Assembly: GCF_003259845.1 (NCBI RefSeq)
Contig: NZ_QLMJ01000024.1
Coordinates: 1-64,000 of the forward strand
Origin: Actinoplanes lutulentus
Lineage (GTDB): Bacteria; Actinomycetota; Actinomycetes; Mycobacteriales; Micromonosporaceae
Direction: 5' to 3'
Length of the DNA: 64,000 nucleotides
Shown: in pieces, positions 16,650 to 25,611 of the stretch
Numbering within the stretch: the stretch's first letter is position 1
Layout of the letters: the number at the start of each line of letters is the position of its first letter
Position numbers and translations under genes: made by a program
Notes under the pieces: generated by a model
Database searches by the model: none
Told to the model about the DNA's origin: nothing
Seen by the model: only the letters and a program-made list of their open reading frames with translations

Positions 16650-17848
16650 CACCATCCGATCCGGCTCGATACGCGTTCTACCTCAGCTATGCGAGGACGG
16701 CCCCGATGGGCCCGGGGACGCCGGGGGACGGCGACAGCACGGTGCGCGACCTGTTCACCAGGCTGTCCGATGAGGTCCGGGCACTTCTCGGCAGCAACAG
16801 TCCCCCGGTCGTGGGGCACTTCGACGACATCGACCAGCCGTCGGCCGACTGGAAAGCGGACCTGAGCCGGGCGCTCAGTCATGCGGACGTCTTCGTGGCG
16901 CTGTACTCGCCGAAGTACTTCAACAAGACCCTCCCCCTGCAGGAGCGTGCCGCCTACGTGCGACGGCTGACCGGGCGGGAGCGGGCACTGCGCCTGCTCC
17001 CGGTTCTCTGGGTGCCATGGGAACCCTGGAATCATCAGGAGGAGCGGCTCGCGTCGCTGACGCTGGACACTCAGGCCGAGGCTTACAAGGAAAACGGCCT
17101 GCGGGCGCTGTGCCGGCTGGCCGCTTACGAACCGGCGTACCACCAGATCGTGGGCACCCTGGCTCGCCGGATCGTCGCCATCACCAAGGCCGCCGGGCCG
17201 CGCCCGGCCACCCCGGCGGTGATCGACGACGCGGAGGCGCCGGAGCCCGGCCCGGCCGGAATGCGGCTCACCGTCATGGTGCTGGCGCCGGTCCGCGCCG
17301 CACTCCCCCGCGACCGGCCCCGAGCCGGTTACGGTCAGCTCGCCGTCGAGTGGCATCCGTTCGGGGGCGAGACGCCGCTCTCACCGGCGCAGATGGCCGC
17401 CAACCTCGCCGAGCACCGCCATCTGGCGCCTCGGCTCACCGACGCGCAGATCGGATTCGGGCCGCTGGCCGAAGGCGCGGTTCTGGTGCTCGTGGATCCG
17501 TGGATCCTGGACTCGCCGGGGGGACGCGAGACCGTGGACGCCGTCGCGGATCGGCTGCCGGAATGGGCCGAGGTGGTCGTGATCGCCGACAGCGACGACC
17601 CCCAGTACCGCGATCGGGGGGCGGAACTCACCGCCACCGTGAACGTTATCCTGGGAAGCGTCCGGCGACAGGTGCGACGCATTCTGTACGCCGATCAACT
17701 GGTCGAGAGAATGCCGATCGTAATCGATGAGACCCTCCGGGCATATCTGAAGACGGCGCCCGTCTTCCTGCCCAAGGGCGCTGTGGTTCCGATGCCCAGG
17801 ATCACCGACGATGCTGGTCCATCCCAGGAAGAGGACATCGATGACTGA
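16646..17848 (+). CDS. TIR-like protein, FxsC type (second copy) with C-terminal extension
   Basis: A 400-residue protein. The TIR-like part (about 1-180) starts YAFYLSYARTAP and includes ADVFVALYSPKYFNKTLPLQERAAY, where the WC of the first copy is missing but a Glu remains. A second, beta-alpha domain (about 205-385: MRLTVMVLAPVRAALP, AVLVLVDPWILDSP, AEVVVIADSDDPQY) has no family I recognise and is absent from the first copy. GTG 16646 sits inside the previous stop and follows GAGGAGG (16635-16641). The end overlaps the FxsT-type gene by 8 bp. The two TIR genes look like an old duplication that diverged. Confidence 0.8.
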   Translation: MTPSDPARYAFYLSYARTAPMGPGTPGDGDSTVRDLFTRLSDEVRALLGSNSPPVVGHFDDIDQPSADWKADLSRALSHADVFVALYSPKYFNKTLPLQERAAYVRRLTGRERALRLLPVLWVPWEPWNHQEERLASLTLDTQAEAYKENGLRALCRLAAYEPAYHQIVGTLARRIVAITKAAGPRPATPAVIDDAEAPEPGPAGMRLTVMVLAPVRAALPRDRPRAGYGQLAVEWHPFGGETPLSPAQMAANLAEHRHLAPRLTDAQIGFGPLAEGAVLVLVDPWILDSPGGRETVDAVADRLPEWAEVVVIADSDDPQYRDRGAELTATVNVILGSVRRQVRRILYADQLVERMPIVIDETLRAYLKTAPVFLPKGAVVPMPRITDDAGPSQEEDIDD

Positions 17849-20800
17849 GAACCGCGATGGCACCGTTGTCACGTTCTATTCGTACAAGGGTGGCACCGGC
17901 CGGACCATGGCCCTGGCCAACGTGGCCTGGATCTTGGCGAGCGCGGGTCATCGGGTGCTGGTCGCCGACTGGGATCTGGAATCACCGGGATTGCACCGAT
18001 TCTTCCACCCGTTCCTTCGACCGAGCGCCATGCAGGACGCCGACGGCGTCGTCGAGATGGTCAACCGCTACGACGAGGCCACCCGGCGGGACGCCGACCG
18101 GCCCAGCGACTGGCAGGCCGAATACGCCCGGGTCAGCCAGTTCGCGTTCTCGCTGGATTGGAAGCACTTCCCCTCGGGCGGCAGCATTGATTTCATGCCG
18201 GCCGGCCAGAACAACACGAGTTACGCCCGGAGCGTCTATGAACGCAACTGGGACGAGTTCTACGACAAACTCGATGGCGGAAAACTGTTCGACGCCTTGC
18301 GCGCGGACATGAAAAAGAACTACGACTACACGTTGATCGACAGCCGGACCGGCGTGAGTGACGTCGCCGGAATCTGCACGCGCCATTTGCCGGACGTGCT
18401 CGTCGACTGTTTCACCTTCAGCGACCAGGGCATCTACGGTGCTGCCGAAGTCGCCGCGAGCATCGGCCTGAGCGTACGCCCGGTCCGCGTTCTGCCGGTG
18501 CCGATGCGCGTCGACTCCGCCGAGAAGGAACGCGTCGACGCCGGCCGGTTCCTCGCCCGTGAGCGATTCGCCGGGCTGCCGGCCGGCATGGAGGCCTCCG
18601 AGCAGGATCGATACTGGGCGACGGTCGAGGTTCCGTACCGGGCGTTCTACGCCTTCGAGGAGACGCTGGCGACCTTGGGTGACCAGCCCGGCGTGCCCAC
18701 CTCGATGCTGGCGTCCTACGTCGCCCTAGCCGGATACCTGACCGACGGGGTGGTGACCGAACTCCCGGCGATGAGCGAGGATCTCCGCATCCGCACCGTG
18801 GCGCAGTTCGCCCGGCGGGTGACCCGGGCCGAGGAGAAGGTCGATCTGAGGTACGCCCCGGTCGATCGCCTGTGGGCGGAGTGGGTGTCCGATGTGCTGC
18901 AGGCGGCGGACATCACGGTCACCATGGTGGAGACGGGCATTCGAGCCGACCCGGGCACCGAGGGCGCACGCCAACTGAGCCTGGTGTCCCAGACCAACGC
19001 TGAAGCCGAGGCCGCGCGGATCTCCCTCGACCGCCCCGACCCGCGCGCTCCCCTCGTGGCCTATATCGCCGACGTGCGGCCGTTCCGTGGCCGCGCCGCC
19101 GAGGACAACGCGTTCCTTTTCGGGCAGCCGGAAGCGACGGCCATCGAGCGCCTTCTCAAGCTGGTCCGCCGGCCGACGGCCGATATCGATATGAGCCGGA
19201 TCGGCGTCCGGTTTCCCGGCACGCCGGCCGCAGTGTTCAACGCCCCGATCCGCAACATGCTGTTCACCGGCCGCGAAGGGGACCTTCTCCGACTCCGCGA
19301 ACAGTTGCAGGATCAAGGCGCCAGCGCGCTCCTGGGCAACCAGTCGGTGGCCCTGCAGGGCATGGGCGGCATCGGCAAGACCCATGTGGCGCTGGAGTAC
19401 GCGCACCGGTTCCGCAACGCGTACGACGTGATCTGGTGGATCGACGCCTCCGACGTCCCCTCCCTGGACACCCAACTGGCGACGCTGGGCAAGCGCGTCG
19501 AGTCGGGCGAGGAGGGCACGATCGCCGATCAGGCCGCGGCGCTGCTGCAGAAACTGGAACGCGGCGACGTGGTCGACCGCTGGCTGGTGGTCTTCGACAA
19601 CGCGGAGGACATCGAGAAGGTCAAGCCGTACCTGGCGTCCGGGCCGGGCGGCCACGTGCTGATCACCGCCCGCAACCGGCAGTGGTCGGAGCATCAGGCG
19701 ACCATCCAGATGGACGTCTTCCAGCGCGCGGAGAGCGTGGCGCACCTCCAGCAGCGGCTGCCCACGATCCGCAAGGAGCACGCTGGCCGGATCGCCGAGC
19801 TCCTCGGTGACCTGCCGATCGCGGTCGCCGCCGCGGGCGCGTGGCTGGCCGAGACCGGGGCGCCGGTCGAGGACTATCTGCGCGACATTCAGGAGCGGCC
19901 GGACGGCGTGCTGTCCAGTCCCGGTAACCCGTCGGTGGAGAAGACCTGGGACCTGTCGCTGTCCCAGCTCCGGGAGACCTCGGCCGGGTCATACCGCCTG
20001 CTGCAGCTCTGCTCGCTGCTCGCGCCGGAGATCTCGCTCGAGTTGATCTACGGCGACCGGATGGCCGAGGTCCTGCGTCCCTTCGACCCGGCCGTCACCG
20101 AGACCGCCTATCGATGGTCGCTCGTCCACACGATCAGCAAGCTGGCGCTGCTGCGGCTGGACGTGTCCAACCGCCGGGTGCACGTCCACCGGCTCCTCCA
20201 GCACGTGGTCAAGCAGCGCATGTCGGAGGAGGAGATCGCGGCGACCCGGCTCGAAGTGCACGCCGTGCTGGCCGCCGCGCGGCCCCGTGACGACGTCGAC
20301 AACCCGTTGACCTGGCCACGATTCCAGATGATCTGGCCGCACATCGAGCTGTCCGAGGCCTATGAATCGCGCGATGAGGCGGTCCGCCGCCTCATCATCG
20401 ACCGGGTGCGCTACGTCTGGTTGACCGGTGACAACAAGGGCGCGCGTGCCTTCGCCGAACGCCATGTCGAGCGATGGCAGGACCTGATGGACCGGCTGGT
20501 CACCGACGAGGAACGCGATTCGCTGCGGCGTCAGATCCTGCACCTGCAATTCAACCTGGGCAACATCATCCGCGACGAGTTCGCGTTCGCCGAGTCCCGC
20601 GCGCTGAACGAGAAGGTGCGGGCCGAACAGAGCGACCTGCTCGGCGCCAATCATCCGCACACTCTGATGACAGCGGGCAGCCTCAGCGCCGACCTGCGTG
20701 CCCTCGGGCTCTATGCGGAGGCTCTGGAGCAGGACAAGGTCACCTATGCCGCCTGGTCGACGGTCTTTGGCGAGGAACATCCGCGCACGCTGACCGCACT

Positions 20801-21728
20801 GAACAACCTCGCCGCGTCCTATCGGCTCGTCGGCGACTTCAGGTCCGCACGCGAGCACGACCAGACGGTGTATCAGCGCAGCACCGCCAATCTCGGCGAC
20901 GACAGTCCGATGACGCTGCTGGCCGGTACCAACCTCGGCCGTGACCTGCGCGAAGCAGGCGATTATCGGGGCTCGGCCGAGTTGCTCGCCCAGCTCGCTG
21001 AGCGGTTCCGGGCCGCCGTCGGCGAGCGGACCCCGCGGTACTACAACCTACTGGTCAACCAGGCCGTGTCGATGCGCAGCGCGGGCCAGATCGATGAGGC
21101 GGCGCCGCTGCTCGAGAGGGCGTACGAGCAGTTGAACCATCTGCTGGGCCCGGACAAGCCTGATACCCTCGGCGCCCGGCTGAGTCGTGCGGTGAACCTA
21201 CTGGCGAGTGGCGAGGTGGACAGTGCCGGCTCGGAGTTCGAGTTGATCGACAGCTCGTACGAGCGATTCGGCCTGAGCGACACCCACCCGCACCGCCTAG
21301 CCTGCGCGACGAACCGGACCGCGACGGCTCGCGCGGCGGGCGACCTCGTGCGGGCGCGCAGTCTCGCCGAGCACGCCAGCCGAGGCCTCGTCACCGCGCT
21401 CGGGCCCGAGCACCCGTACACGATCGCCGCGGGCATGAATCTGGCCATCGTGCTGGCCGAGCAGAACGACCTGGCCGGCGCGCGGGAGAAGTTCGAGTCG
21501 CTGCTCCGGGAGATGCACGACGTGCTCGGTCCGGACCATCCCGACTCGCTGCTGTGCGAGGGAAACCTCCTGCTGGTCCGCCGCGAGCAGGAGGGCCGGC
21601 GGTACGAGTCGGAGCTCAACGACGTCGTCGCCCGGCTCATCTCCTCGCTGGGCGCGGAGCATCCCGCGGTAGGCGCTCTGCGCGAGGCCTGGTACCTGCC
21701 CCGCACCTTGGACCCGCATCCGTTCTGA
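17841..21728 (+). CDS. fxsT: FxSxx system STAND NTPase with ParA-like N-terminus and TPRs (FxsT type)
   Basis: A 1295-residue multidomain protein. At 10-330 is a SIMIBI/ParA-like domain with deviant Walker A YKGGTGRTMAL (K15) and VLVADWDLESPGLHRFF. At about 480-760 is an NB-ARC/STAND module: FTGREGDLLRL, P-loop GMGGIGKTHVAL (about 508-515), Walker B WLVVFDNAED, and LPIAVAAAGAWLAE. From about 900 to the end are TPRs with the kinesin-light-chain-like signature LGxxHPxTL. This layout is that of the FxSxx-COOH system TPR protein. STAND proteins oligomerise on ligand binding, so this one may sense a signal through its TPRs. ATG 17841 lies within the end of the upstream TIR gene. Confidence 0.88.
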   Translation: MTENRDGTVVTFYSYKGGTGRTMALANVAWILASAGHRVLVADWDLESPGLHRFFHPFLRPSAMQDADGVVEMVNRYDEATRRDADRPSDWQAEYARVSQFAFSLDWKHFPSGGSIDFMPAGQNNTSYARSVYERNWDEFYDKLDGGKLFDALRADMKKNYDYTLIDSRTGVSDVAGICTRHLPDVLVDCFTFSDQGIYGAAEVAASIGLSVRPVRVLPVPMRVDSAEKERVDAGRFLARERFAGLPAGMEASEQDRYWATVEVPYRAFYAFEETLATLGDQPGVPTSMLASYVALAGYLTDGVVTELPAMSEDLRIRTVAQFARRVTRAEEKVDLRYAPVDRLWAEWVSDVLQAADITVTMVETGIRADPGTEGARQLSLVSQTNAEAEAARISLDRPDPRAPLVAYIADVRPFRGRAAEDNAFLFGQPEATAIERLLKLVRRPTADIDMSRIGVRFPGTPAAVFNAPIRNMLFTGREGDLLRLREQLQDQGASALLGNQSVALQGMGGIGKTHVALEYAHRFRNAYDVIWWIDASDVPSLDTQLATLGKRVESGEEGTIADQAAALLQKLERGDVVDRWLVVFDNAEDIEKVKPYLASGPGGHVLITARNRQWSEHQATIQMDVFQRAESVAHLQQRLPTIRKEHAGRIAELLGDLPIAVAAAGAWLAETGAPVEDYLRDIQERPDGVLSSPGNPSVEKTWDLSLSQLRETSAGSYRLLQLCSLLAPEISLELIYGDRMAEVLRPFDPAVTETAYRWSLVHTISKLALLRLDVSNRRVHVHRLLQHVVKQRMSEEEIAATRLEVHAVLAAARPRDDVDNPLTWPRFQMIWPHIELSEAYESRDEAVRRLIIDRVRYVWLTGDNKGARAFAERHVERWQDLMDRLVTDEERDSLRRQILHLQFNLGNIIRDEFAFAESRALNEKVRAEQSDLLGANHPHTLMTAGSLSADLRALGLYAEALEQDKVTYAAWSTVFGEEHPRTLTALNNLAASYRLVGDFRSAREHDQTVYQRSTANLGDDSPMTLLAGTNLGRDLREAGDYRGSAELLAQLAERFRAAVGERTPRYYNLLVNQAVSMRSAGQIDEAAPLLERAYEQLNHLLGPDKPDTLGARLSRAVNLLASGEVDSAGSEFELIDSSYERFGLSDTHPHRLACATNRTATARAAGDLVRARSLAEHASRGLVTALGPEHPYTIAAGMNLAIVLAEQNDLAGAREKFESLLREMHDVLGPDHPDSLLCEGNLLLVRREQEGRRYESELNDVVARLISSLGAEHPAVGALREAWYLPRTLDPHPF

Positions 21729-21925
21729 CCGTTGCAATCTCATCGAATTGCTAGATCAAGAATTTTCCCACCACATCACATATTCGCAGCATGCCACCAT
21801 TACCGGTGACGTGATTGCAAGATCGCATTTATCGACGTCGTGGCGGCTGGTTGTTCACGGACGACGGACATGCGATCCTGTGAATGCCAGACCGCCGAGA
21901 CAGATGCCGGTTTGGCAGGAGGTAT
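21729..21925 (+). promoter_or_regulatory. AT-richer intergenic region before the precursor gene
   Basis: 21729-21830 is visibly lower in GC than its surroundings and contains TTGCAATC (21732-21739) with its complement GATTGCAA at 21813-21820. TTGTTC (about 21851) with GATCCT 17 bp later is a possible promoter for the precursor-maturase unit. I cannot fix the start site. The gap separates the TIR/STAND half of the locus from the RiPP half. Confidence 0.4.
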
Positions 21926-21935
21926 GGAGGTCACA

Positions 21936-22139
21936 ATGACTGTCGTCCACTCGGACGAAACGCGCGACGCGACCGATTGGGCGGCCACGCCCGACGTGTC
22001 CGCCGAGCCCGTCACGCCGCTGGACGCGGACGACGGCACCATCGTCGGCCGATGCGCCGACCAGGTGCTGAGGTCGCTCGACGACCCCGACGGCGTCTTG
22101 AGCGCATTCAGCTCGCTCACGCCTCCGCCGAATCCCTGA
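21936..22139 (+). CDS. fxsA: FxSxx-type RiPP precursor peptide, C-terminally extended
   Basis: A 67-residue precursor. The leader includes DDGTIVGRCADQVLRSLDDPDGVL, matching the conserved FxsA leader shape (acidic, Leu-Asp-Asp-Pro before the core). The core F58-S59-S60-L61-T62 fits FxSxx, where the FxsB family joins the Phe ring to the Ser beta-carbon as a cyclophane. Typical precursors stop right after this pentapeptide; here PPPNP (63-67) follows. ATG 21936 has GGAGG (21926-21930) at 5-nt spacing. The maturase begins 3 bp after the stop. The peptide may be a variant whose tail is trimmed or used for recognition. Confidence 0.85.
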   Translation: MTVVHSDETRDATDWAATPDVSAEPVTPLDADDGTIVGRCADQVLRSLDDPDGVLSAFSSLTPPPNP

Positions 22140-22142
22140 GGC

Positions 22143-23393
22143 TTGCCATTGACTCCCGCCACGCTGTTCGGCCGTGTCCGGGACGTCCAACGCACCATGG
22201 CGCCCTGGCCCTATGCCGAACTCGACGTCGAGGCGCTGAAGGCCACCGGCTGGCGCCCGAAACCGTTCAGTGAGGTCATCCTCAAGGTCCACCAGCGCTG
22301 CAACCTGGCCTGTGACTACTGCTACGTCTACGAACATGCTGATCAGAGCTGGCGGGACCGTCCGCCGGCGATGCCCGGCGAGGTGCGTGACGCCGCGATC
22401 GCGCGGATCGCAGCGCATGCCGGGCGACACGGCCTGAAGGACCTGCGGGTGGTGCTGCACGGTGGCGAGCCGATGCTTTACGGCATCGACCGGCTGACCA
22501 CCCTGGCCGAGTCCCTGCGCCGGGCGGTGCCGCCCGGCTGCCACGTCGAGATCGGCATGCAGACCAACGGCGTGCTGCTGACCGAGGCGACGGTCCGCGC
22601 CCTAGTGGCCCATCGCATCAGGGTCGGCATCAGCCTCGACGGCACCGCGGCCGCCCATGATCAGCACCGCCGGTTCAAAGACGGGCGTGGGAGCTTCTCG
22701 GCCGTCGCCCGCGGGATCGATCTTCTTCGCCGCCCGGAGTACCGCAATTCGTACTCAGGACTTTTGACAACGGTGAACGTCAATACGGATCCGGAACTCG
22801 GATACCAGCAATTGATGGCCTTCGAGCCGCCGGCGATGGACCTTCTATTGCCGCACGCGACGTGGAGTGATCCGCCGCCACGACCGATGGGCGCACCCTC
22901 GTACGCCGAGTGGCTTATCGCATTCTTCGACCGCTGGTACGCCGATCAGTCGCCGACACGCGTCCGCCTGTTCGAGTCGGCGATCCGGGTCCTGCTCGGC
23001 GGCCGCAGCGACAGCGAACAACTCGGGCTCAGCCCGTCCGGCGCCATCGTCATCGAGTCGGACGGGGATATCGAGCAGGTCGACGCGCTGAAGGTCGCGT
23101 ACCCGGGCGCAGCGGCCACCGGCCTGAACGTCCGCACCGACGACCTCGACGCGGCCCTCGACGATCCGGGTGTGGTGGCACGGCAGATCGGCCGGGCGGC
23201 GCTGGCCGACGAGTGCCGGGCGTGCCCGCTCGTCGAGGCGTGCGGTGGCGGGCACTACGTGCATCGCTACCGCGCCGGCGCGGGCTTCCGGTCGCCTTCG
23301 GTCTACTGCACGGACCTGGACGTCTTCGTCCGGCACGTGCAACGGACGGTGTCCGCCGATCTGCGTAGGAGACGATCTGTTGACGGTTCATAG
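22143..23393 (+). CDS. fxsB: Radical SAM/SPASM peptide maturase, FxsB family
   Basis: A 416-residue radical SAM enzyme. The 4Fe-4S cluster motif CNLACDYC gives C53, C57 and C60, followed by the FxsB hallmark YVYEHADQSWRDRP. HGGEP (106-110) is the SAM-binding GGE region. The SPASM-like end holds auxiliary cluster cysteines C358, C361, C367 and C389 (ECRACPLVEACGGGHYVHRY). It should install the Phe-Ser cyclophane on the adjacent precursor. TTG 22143 is the first start after the precursor; ATG 22197 is an alternative that keeps every motif. Its last 14 bp overlap the HExxH gene. Confidence 0.92.
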   Translation: MPLTPATLFGRVRDVQRTMAPWPYAELDVEALKATGWRPKPFSEVILKVHQRCNLACDYCYVYEHADQSWRDRPPAMPGEVRDAAIARIAAHAGRHGLKDLRVVLHGGEPMLYGIDRLTTLAESLRRAVPPGCHVEIGMQTNGVLLTEATVRALVAHRIRVGISLDGTAAAHDQHRRFKDGRGSFSAVARGIDLLRRPEYRNSYSGLLTTVNVNTDPELGYQQLMAFEPPAMDLLLPHATWSDPPPRPMGAPSYAEWLIAFFDRWYADQSPTRVRLFESAIRVLLGGRSDSEQLGLSPSGAIVIESDGDIEQVDALKVAYPGAAATGLNVRTDDLDAALDDPGVVARQIGRAALADECRACPLVEACGGGHYVHRYRAGAGFRSPSVYCTDLDVFVRHVQRTVSADLRRRRSVDGS

Positions 23394-24669
23394 TCTGGCG
23401 TCGGCGATGTTCGACCGGGTCGGCAGCGGTCTCGGCGGCGCCGCGGCGGTGAACCGGCTCACCGAGGTCCGGCGCAGCCGGCACCTCATCATGCTGCGGC
23501 GCTTGCTCACGCACTGGCCCGGTGACCCGGAGCCGCTGCGTGACGTCCTGGAACGGTCCCGGATCGCCGCACCGGATCGCTTCGCCGACGTGGTCAGCGC
23601 GCCGATGGTCGGTGGCTGGGCGGCCATCGCGGGCCGCGGCGTCACCCGTGACCCCGCGGACGTGCAGGCGATGGGACATCTGGCCGCCATCGCGCTGGTG
23701 GCGGCCGCCGCCGCGGAGATCGACGCCTCGGTCCGGATCCCGGTGCACCACGGCGCGGCCATGCTGCCCGGTCTCGGCGCGGTCGTGGCCGGCGGCCACC
23801 ACGAACTCGAGGCGACGACGAGCCACGGCCGCATCGTGGTCTTCGTCGACGGCGCCGGGCTCGAGGTCCCGGCGGATCCGGCGGACGAGGCCCGGGGATG
23901 GCTGCCGCTGCGCAAGCTGGACGGCGGCACGGCCCGGGTCGACCTGGAGGACCTGCACCCGTACCGGCACGGTCACCACACGCCACCGGCCGGGCGGCTC
24001 AGCACCGAGGACGCCAAACGGTGGGAGGCCCTGTTCGGCAAGACCTGTCAGCTGCTGACCGACCATGTGGCACCGCGAGCTGTCGAGCTGAGCGCCGGGA
24101 TGAGGTCGCTGGTGCCGCTGCACCGGGTGAATCCCGACGCGGCGCAGAGCGCGTCGCTGCGGCACGTTTTCGGCGCGTGCGGGCTGACCCAGCCGCTCTC
24201 CGCCCACGACTTCGCGGTGACGCTGGTGCACGAGTTCCAGCACTCGAAGCTCAGCGCCTTCCTGGACATGTACCAGCTGACCAATCCTCGCGACCGGCGT
24301 CTGCATTTTGCGCCCTGGCGCGTCGATCCGCGACCGCTGGCCGGCCTTTTACAGGGGGTTTATGCCTTCGCCGGCGTCGCCGACACGTGGCGGTCGCTGC
24401 GCGACGAGATCACCGAGGCGGAACTCCGGTTCGCCGAGTCCCGCCTCCAGGTGGATCGGGGCCTGACCGCCATCGAGCGGTCCGGCTCGCTCACCCCGGA
24501 CGGCGTGCGGTTCACCGCGGCGTTGCGCCGCACCGCCGACGAACTGCTCACCGAACCGGTCGCCCCGGGCGCCGCCCGGTCCGCCGAGCGCCTGCTGGCC
24601 GACCTCAAGGCCGGCTGGGAGGCGCGCAACACCCTCGACGCCGACGTCACCGCGCCACGACGAGCGTGA
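23380..24669 (+). CDS. HExxH-type putative peptide-modification enzyme
   Basis: A 429-residue protein with HEFQH at 284-288 (FAVTLVHEFQHSKLSAFLDMY). It belongs to the HEXXH-motif protein family (TIGR04267) found with FxSxx precursors. Recent family naming treats these as alpha-ketoglutarate-dependent peptide beta-hydroxylases rather than proteases. Helical N-terminus, Ala-rich middle and a C-terminal helical region (DTWRSLRDEITEAELRFAES) are visible. TTG 23380 has AGGAGA (23367-23372) at 7 nt and overlaps the end of fxsB, so the two are translationally coupled. The same precursor may therefore receive a cyclophane and a hydroxyl group. Confidence 0.85.
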   Translation: MTVHSLASAMFDRVGSGLGGAAAVNRLTEVRRSRHLIMLRRLLTHWPGDPEPLRDVLERSRIAAPDRFADVVSAPMVGGWAAIAGRGVTRDPADVQAMGHLAAIALVAAAAAEIDASVRIPVHHGAAMLPGLGAVVAGGHHELEATTSHGRIVVFVDGAGLEVPADPADEARGWLPLRKLDGGTARVDLEDLHPYRHGHHTPPAGRLSTEDAKRWEALFGKTCQLLTDHVAPRAVELSAGMRSLVPLHRVNPDAAQSASLRHVFGACGLTQPLSAHDFAVTLVHEFQHSKLSAFLDMYQLTNPRDRRLHFAPWRVDPRPLAGLLQGVYAFAGVADTWRSLRDEITEAELRFAESRLQVDRGLTAIERSGSLTPDGVRFTAALRRTADELLTEPVAPGAARSAERLLADLKAGWEARNTLDADVTAPRRA

Positions 24670-25117
24670 TCAGCCCGATGACCGCCAGCCCACCGTAGAA
24701 CGGCGCGATCGACCAGGACAGCCACACGTCCGCGCCGGGAAACCATCGGGCCAGGCCGCGCCGGACCTTCGCGCCGAACGTCGTCGCCACCGGGCCCGCG
24801 TCCTCGGCGTCCGCGGGGTTGAGCGAAAAAGATGGAATGGTTTTGGTCCCACGCGCCACCGCGTCGTAGAGCCGCCGGTACGCCTTCTCCTGCCGCAGAT
24901 AGTTGGCGTCGAGGAGCGAGAAGAGCAGCACGGCCGCGATCCCCAGCAGGGCGATCGCGAACGCCTTCTTGGTCAGCGCGAACCCGTAGGTCGCGGTCAC
25001 GACCGGGAGTAGCCACCCTTTCGCCGTGCTCGACGCCGCCGACATCCGCGTCACGACGGCCTGGATGTAGTCGAGATGCTTGCGCCGGTCGTCCGCGGCG
25101 ATGCCCGGCTGCGTCAC
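24647..25117 (-). CDS. Small three-TM membrane protein, unknown function
   Basis: A 156-residue protein with an amphipathic start (DDRRKHLDYIQAVVTRMSA) and hydrophobic segments near 35-50, 55-75 and 130-155. Between segments 2 and 3 lies a charged cytoplasmic part (LDANYLRQEKAYRRLYDAV). The DYIQ...RM-SxxxKGW plus LDxxYLRQExxYRxLYD pattern is one I associate with small membrane proteins near actinobacterial and phage-defence genes, but I cannot name a family. GTG 25117 overlaps the HIT stop codon (GTGA), so it is coupled to that gene. Its end overlaps the HExxH gene by 23 bp. Confidence 0.7.
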   Translation of the reverse strand: MTQPGIAADDRRKHLDYIQAVVTRMSAASSTAKGWLLPVVTATYGFALTKKAFAIALLGIAAVLLFSLLDANYLRQEKAYRRLYDAVARGTKTIPSFSLNPADAEDAGPVATTFGAKVRRGLARWFPGADVWLSWSIAPFYGGLAVIGLITLVVAR

Positions 25118-25611
25118 CGTTCCCCCACAGCCAGGCACTCGCGCCGCACGGCCTGCCAGACGTCGTCCGTCTCCGGTGCCCGCCTCGCGGCCGGCCAGAT
25201 CGGGCCCATCCGATCGTCAGTCCACCGCGGGACGATGTGGACATGCAGGTGGAACACCGTTTGCGCGGCCGCCTTGCCATTGGACTGAATGATGTTCAAC
25301 CCCTCCGGATCGGTGGCTCGCCGGACCGCTTCCGACAGCCGCAACGTCGCGCGCGCCAGGTGCGCGGCAACGTCACCGTCCAGTGACCACAGATCCGGGA
25401 CGTGTCCGCGTGGCACCACCAGCGTATGACCCGGTGTCGCGGGCTCCAACGGCAGAAAAGCGACCACGTGCTCGTTCTGGAACACCTCGCGCGCGCCCGG
25501 ATCCTCGCCCCGGACGATCCGGCAGAAGGGGCACCCGAGTTGATCGTTGTCAGTCACCTTGCGAGTGTGCCCGTCCGAGCCGTGGGAAAGAACCCTGACC
25601 ATCCTGGGCAT
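25114..25611 (-). CDS. HIT family protein (nucleotide hydrolase/transferase)
   Basis: A 165-residue histidine-triad protein. CPFCRIVRGEDPGAREVFQNEHVVAFLPLEPATPGHTLVVPRGHVPDL is abbreviated here to its ends; the active-site HLHVHIVPR (H-x-H-x-H) sits near 121-129. The paired Cys (CPFC) at the N-terminus is typical of zinc-containing HIT proteins. Members hydrolyse AMP-lysine-like or dinucleoside polyphosphate substrates. ATG 25611 starts the longest frame but lacks a ribosome site; GTG 25557 is an alternative. It is co-transcribed with the small membrane protein. Confidence 0.88.
   Translation of the reverse strand: MPRMVRVLSHGSDGHTRKVTDNDQLGCPFCRIVRGEDPGAREVFQNEHVVAFLPLEPATPGHTLVVPRGHVPDLWSLDGDVAAHLARATLRLSEAVRRATDPEGLNIIQSNGKAAAQTVFHLHVHIVPRWTDDRMGPIWPAARRAPETDDVWQAVRRECLAVGER

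Noticed and set aside
14115..25611. Idea that the Fxs region is an island inserted at tRNA-Arg
   Set aside because: No integrase and no duplicated tRNA 3' end found in the window.
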